Below, piece by piece: positions 5,022-5,124 of a stretch of 5,124 bases of DNA. Position numbers and translations under genes: made by a program. The DNA is taken from contig CALAMC010000088.1 in assembly GCA_937925655.1 (NCBI GenBank), forward strand, positions 1 through 5,124, given 5' to 3'. The notes below the pieces were generated by a model that was not told where the DNA came from, searched no databases, and saw nothing but the letters and a program-made list of their open reading frames with translations. How positions within the stretch are numbered: position 1 is the stretch's first letter; the number at the start of each line of letters is the position of its first letter. The stretch comes from an uncultured candidate division Zixibacteria bacterium. Its GTDB lineage: Bacteria; Zixibacteria; MSB-5A5; GN15; PGXB01.

Positions 5022-5124
5022 CCGGGTAAAAATGTGGGGTTGACCCCGGTTGAAGCGAACCTCACCGAAGTCACAGATATTGACGAGCCAGCCGGGCATT
5101 TGTTTAATAATTCTTAAAAAAATG

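Larger units (their letters stand above)
4599..5124. other. Intergenic stretch without a convincing gene
   Basis: About 525 bases hold no open frame with recognisable protein features. It contains a G-rich tract, two adjacent hairpins, a short minus-strand coding remnant and a minus-strand terminator, each listed separately. The base composition is uneven, with G-runs near 4630-4650 and AT-rich DNA near 4945-5000. A 67-codon plus-strand frame at 4632-4835 has a low-complexity, Met-rich translation and runs through the hairpin repeat, so I do not call it. Short frames near the right edge, such as a plus-strand one from a GTG at 5034, lack a ribosome-binding site. Confidence 0.7.

Noticed and set aside
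4988..5124. Minus-strand frame open to the right edge and ending in TAG after the terminator
   Set aside because: It reads straight through a strong intrinsic terminator hairpin, so it is unlikely to be a real gene end.

Overview
The window carries three complete genes and the start of a fourth. It looks like chromosomal DNA of a moderate-GC Gram-negative (diderm) bacterium. I cannot name the phylum. The clues are an exported surface-type repeat protein of the kind annotated as LA_2272-like (a family named from Leptospira), a PerR-type peroxide regulator without the structural zinc cysteines (a form also described in Leptospira), and a fused acetate-CoA ligase/acetyltransferase. I see no transposase, integrase, phage gene, tRNA, rRNA or CRISPR array.

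Left part (1-720), peroxide defence. The first 40 codons of a catalase-peroxidase (katG, minus strand) run off the left edge. Just upstream on the same strand lies a 132-residue Fur-family regulator whose five sensing-site residues match PerR. Between the two is a clear promoter (TTGATT, 18 bases, TATAAT) with a perfect 12-bp palindrome one base past the -10 box, a good candidate PerR operator. The perR promoter sits so close to its ATG that the mRNA may be leaderless.

Middle (720-1823). A plus-strand gene encodes an exported glycine-rich protein made largely of ten consecutive 15-residue repeats bracketed by two IAPWVH segments. Its start is problematic. A signal peptide can be read upstream of the only usual start codon (TTG at 926), but an in-frame TAA lies before it and no ATG, GTG or TTG opens it.

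Right-centre (1824-4511). A large minus-strand gene, convergent with the repeat gene, encodes an 895-residue fusion: CoA-binding and ligase domains, an ATP-grasp domain and a C-terminal GNAT acetyltransferase. Both histidines expected of an active ADP-forming acyl-CoA synthetase are present, while the GNAT acetyl-CoA loop carries Glu where Gly is usual. The start is fixed at 4511 by a strong Shine-Dalgarno, 23 codons inside the longest open frame.

Right end (4512-5124). I see no convincing gene here. It holds a likely promoter for the ligase, a G-run with quadruplex potential, two adjacent hairpins, a 40-codon open remnant that reads like a protein C-terminus, and an intrinsic terminator on the minus strand that would serve a gene beyond the right edge.
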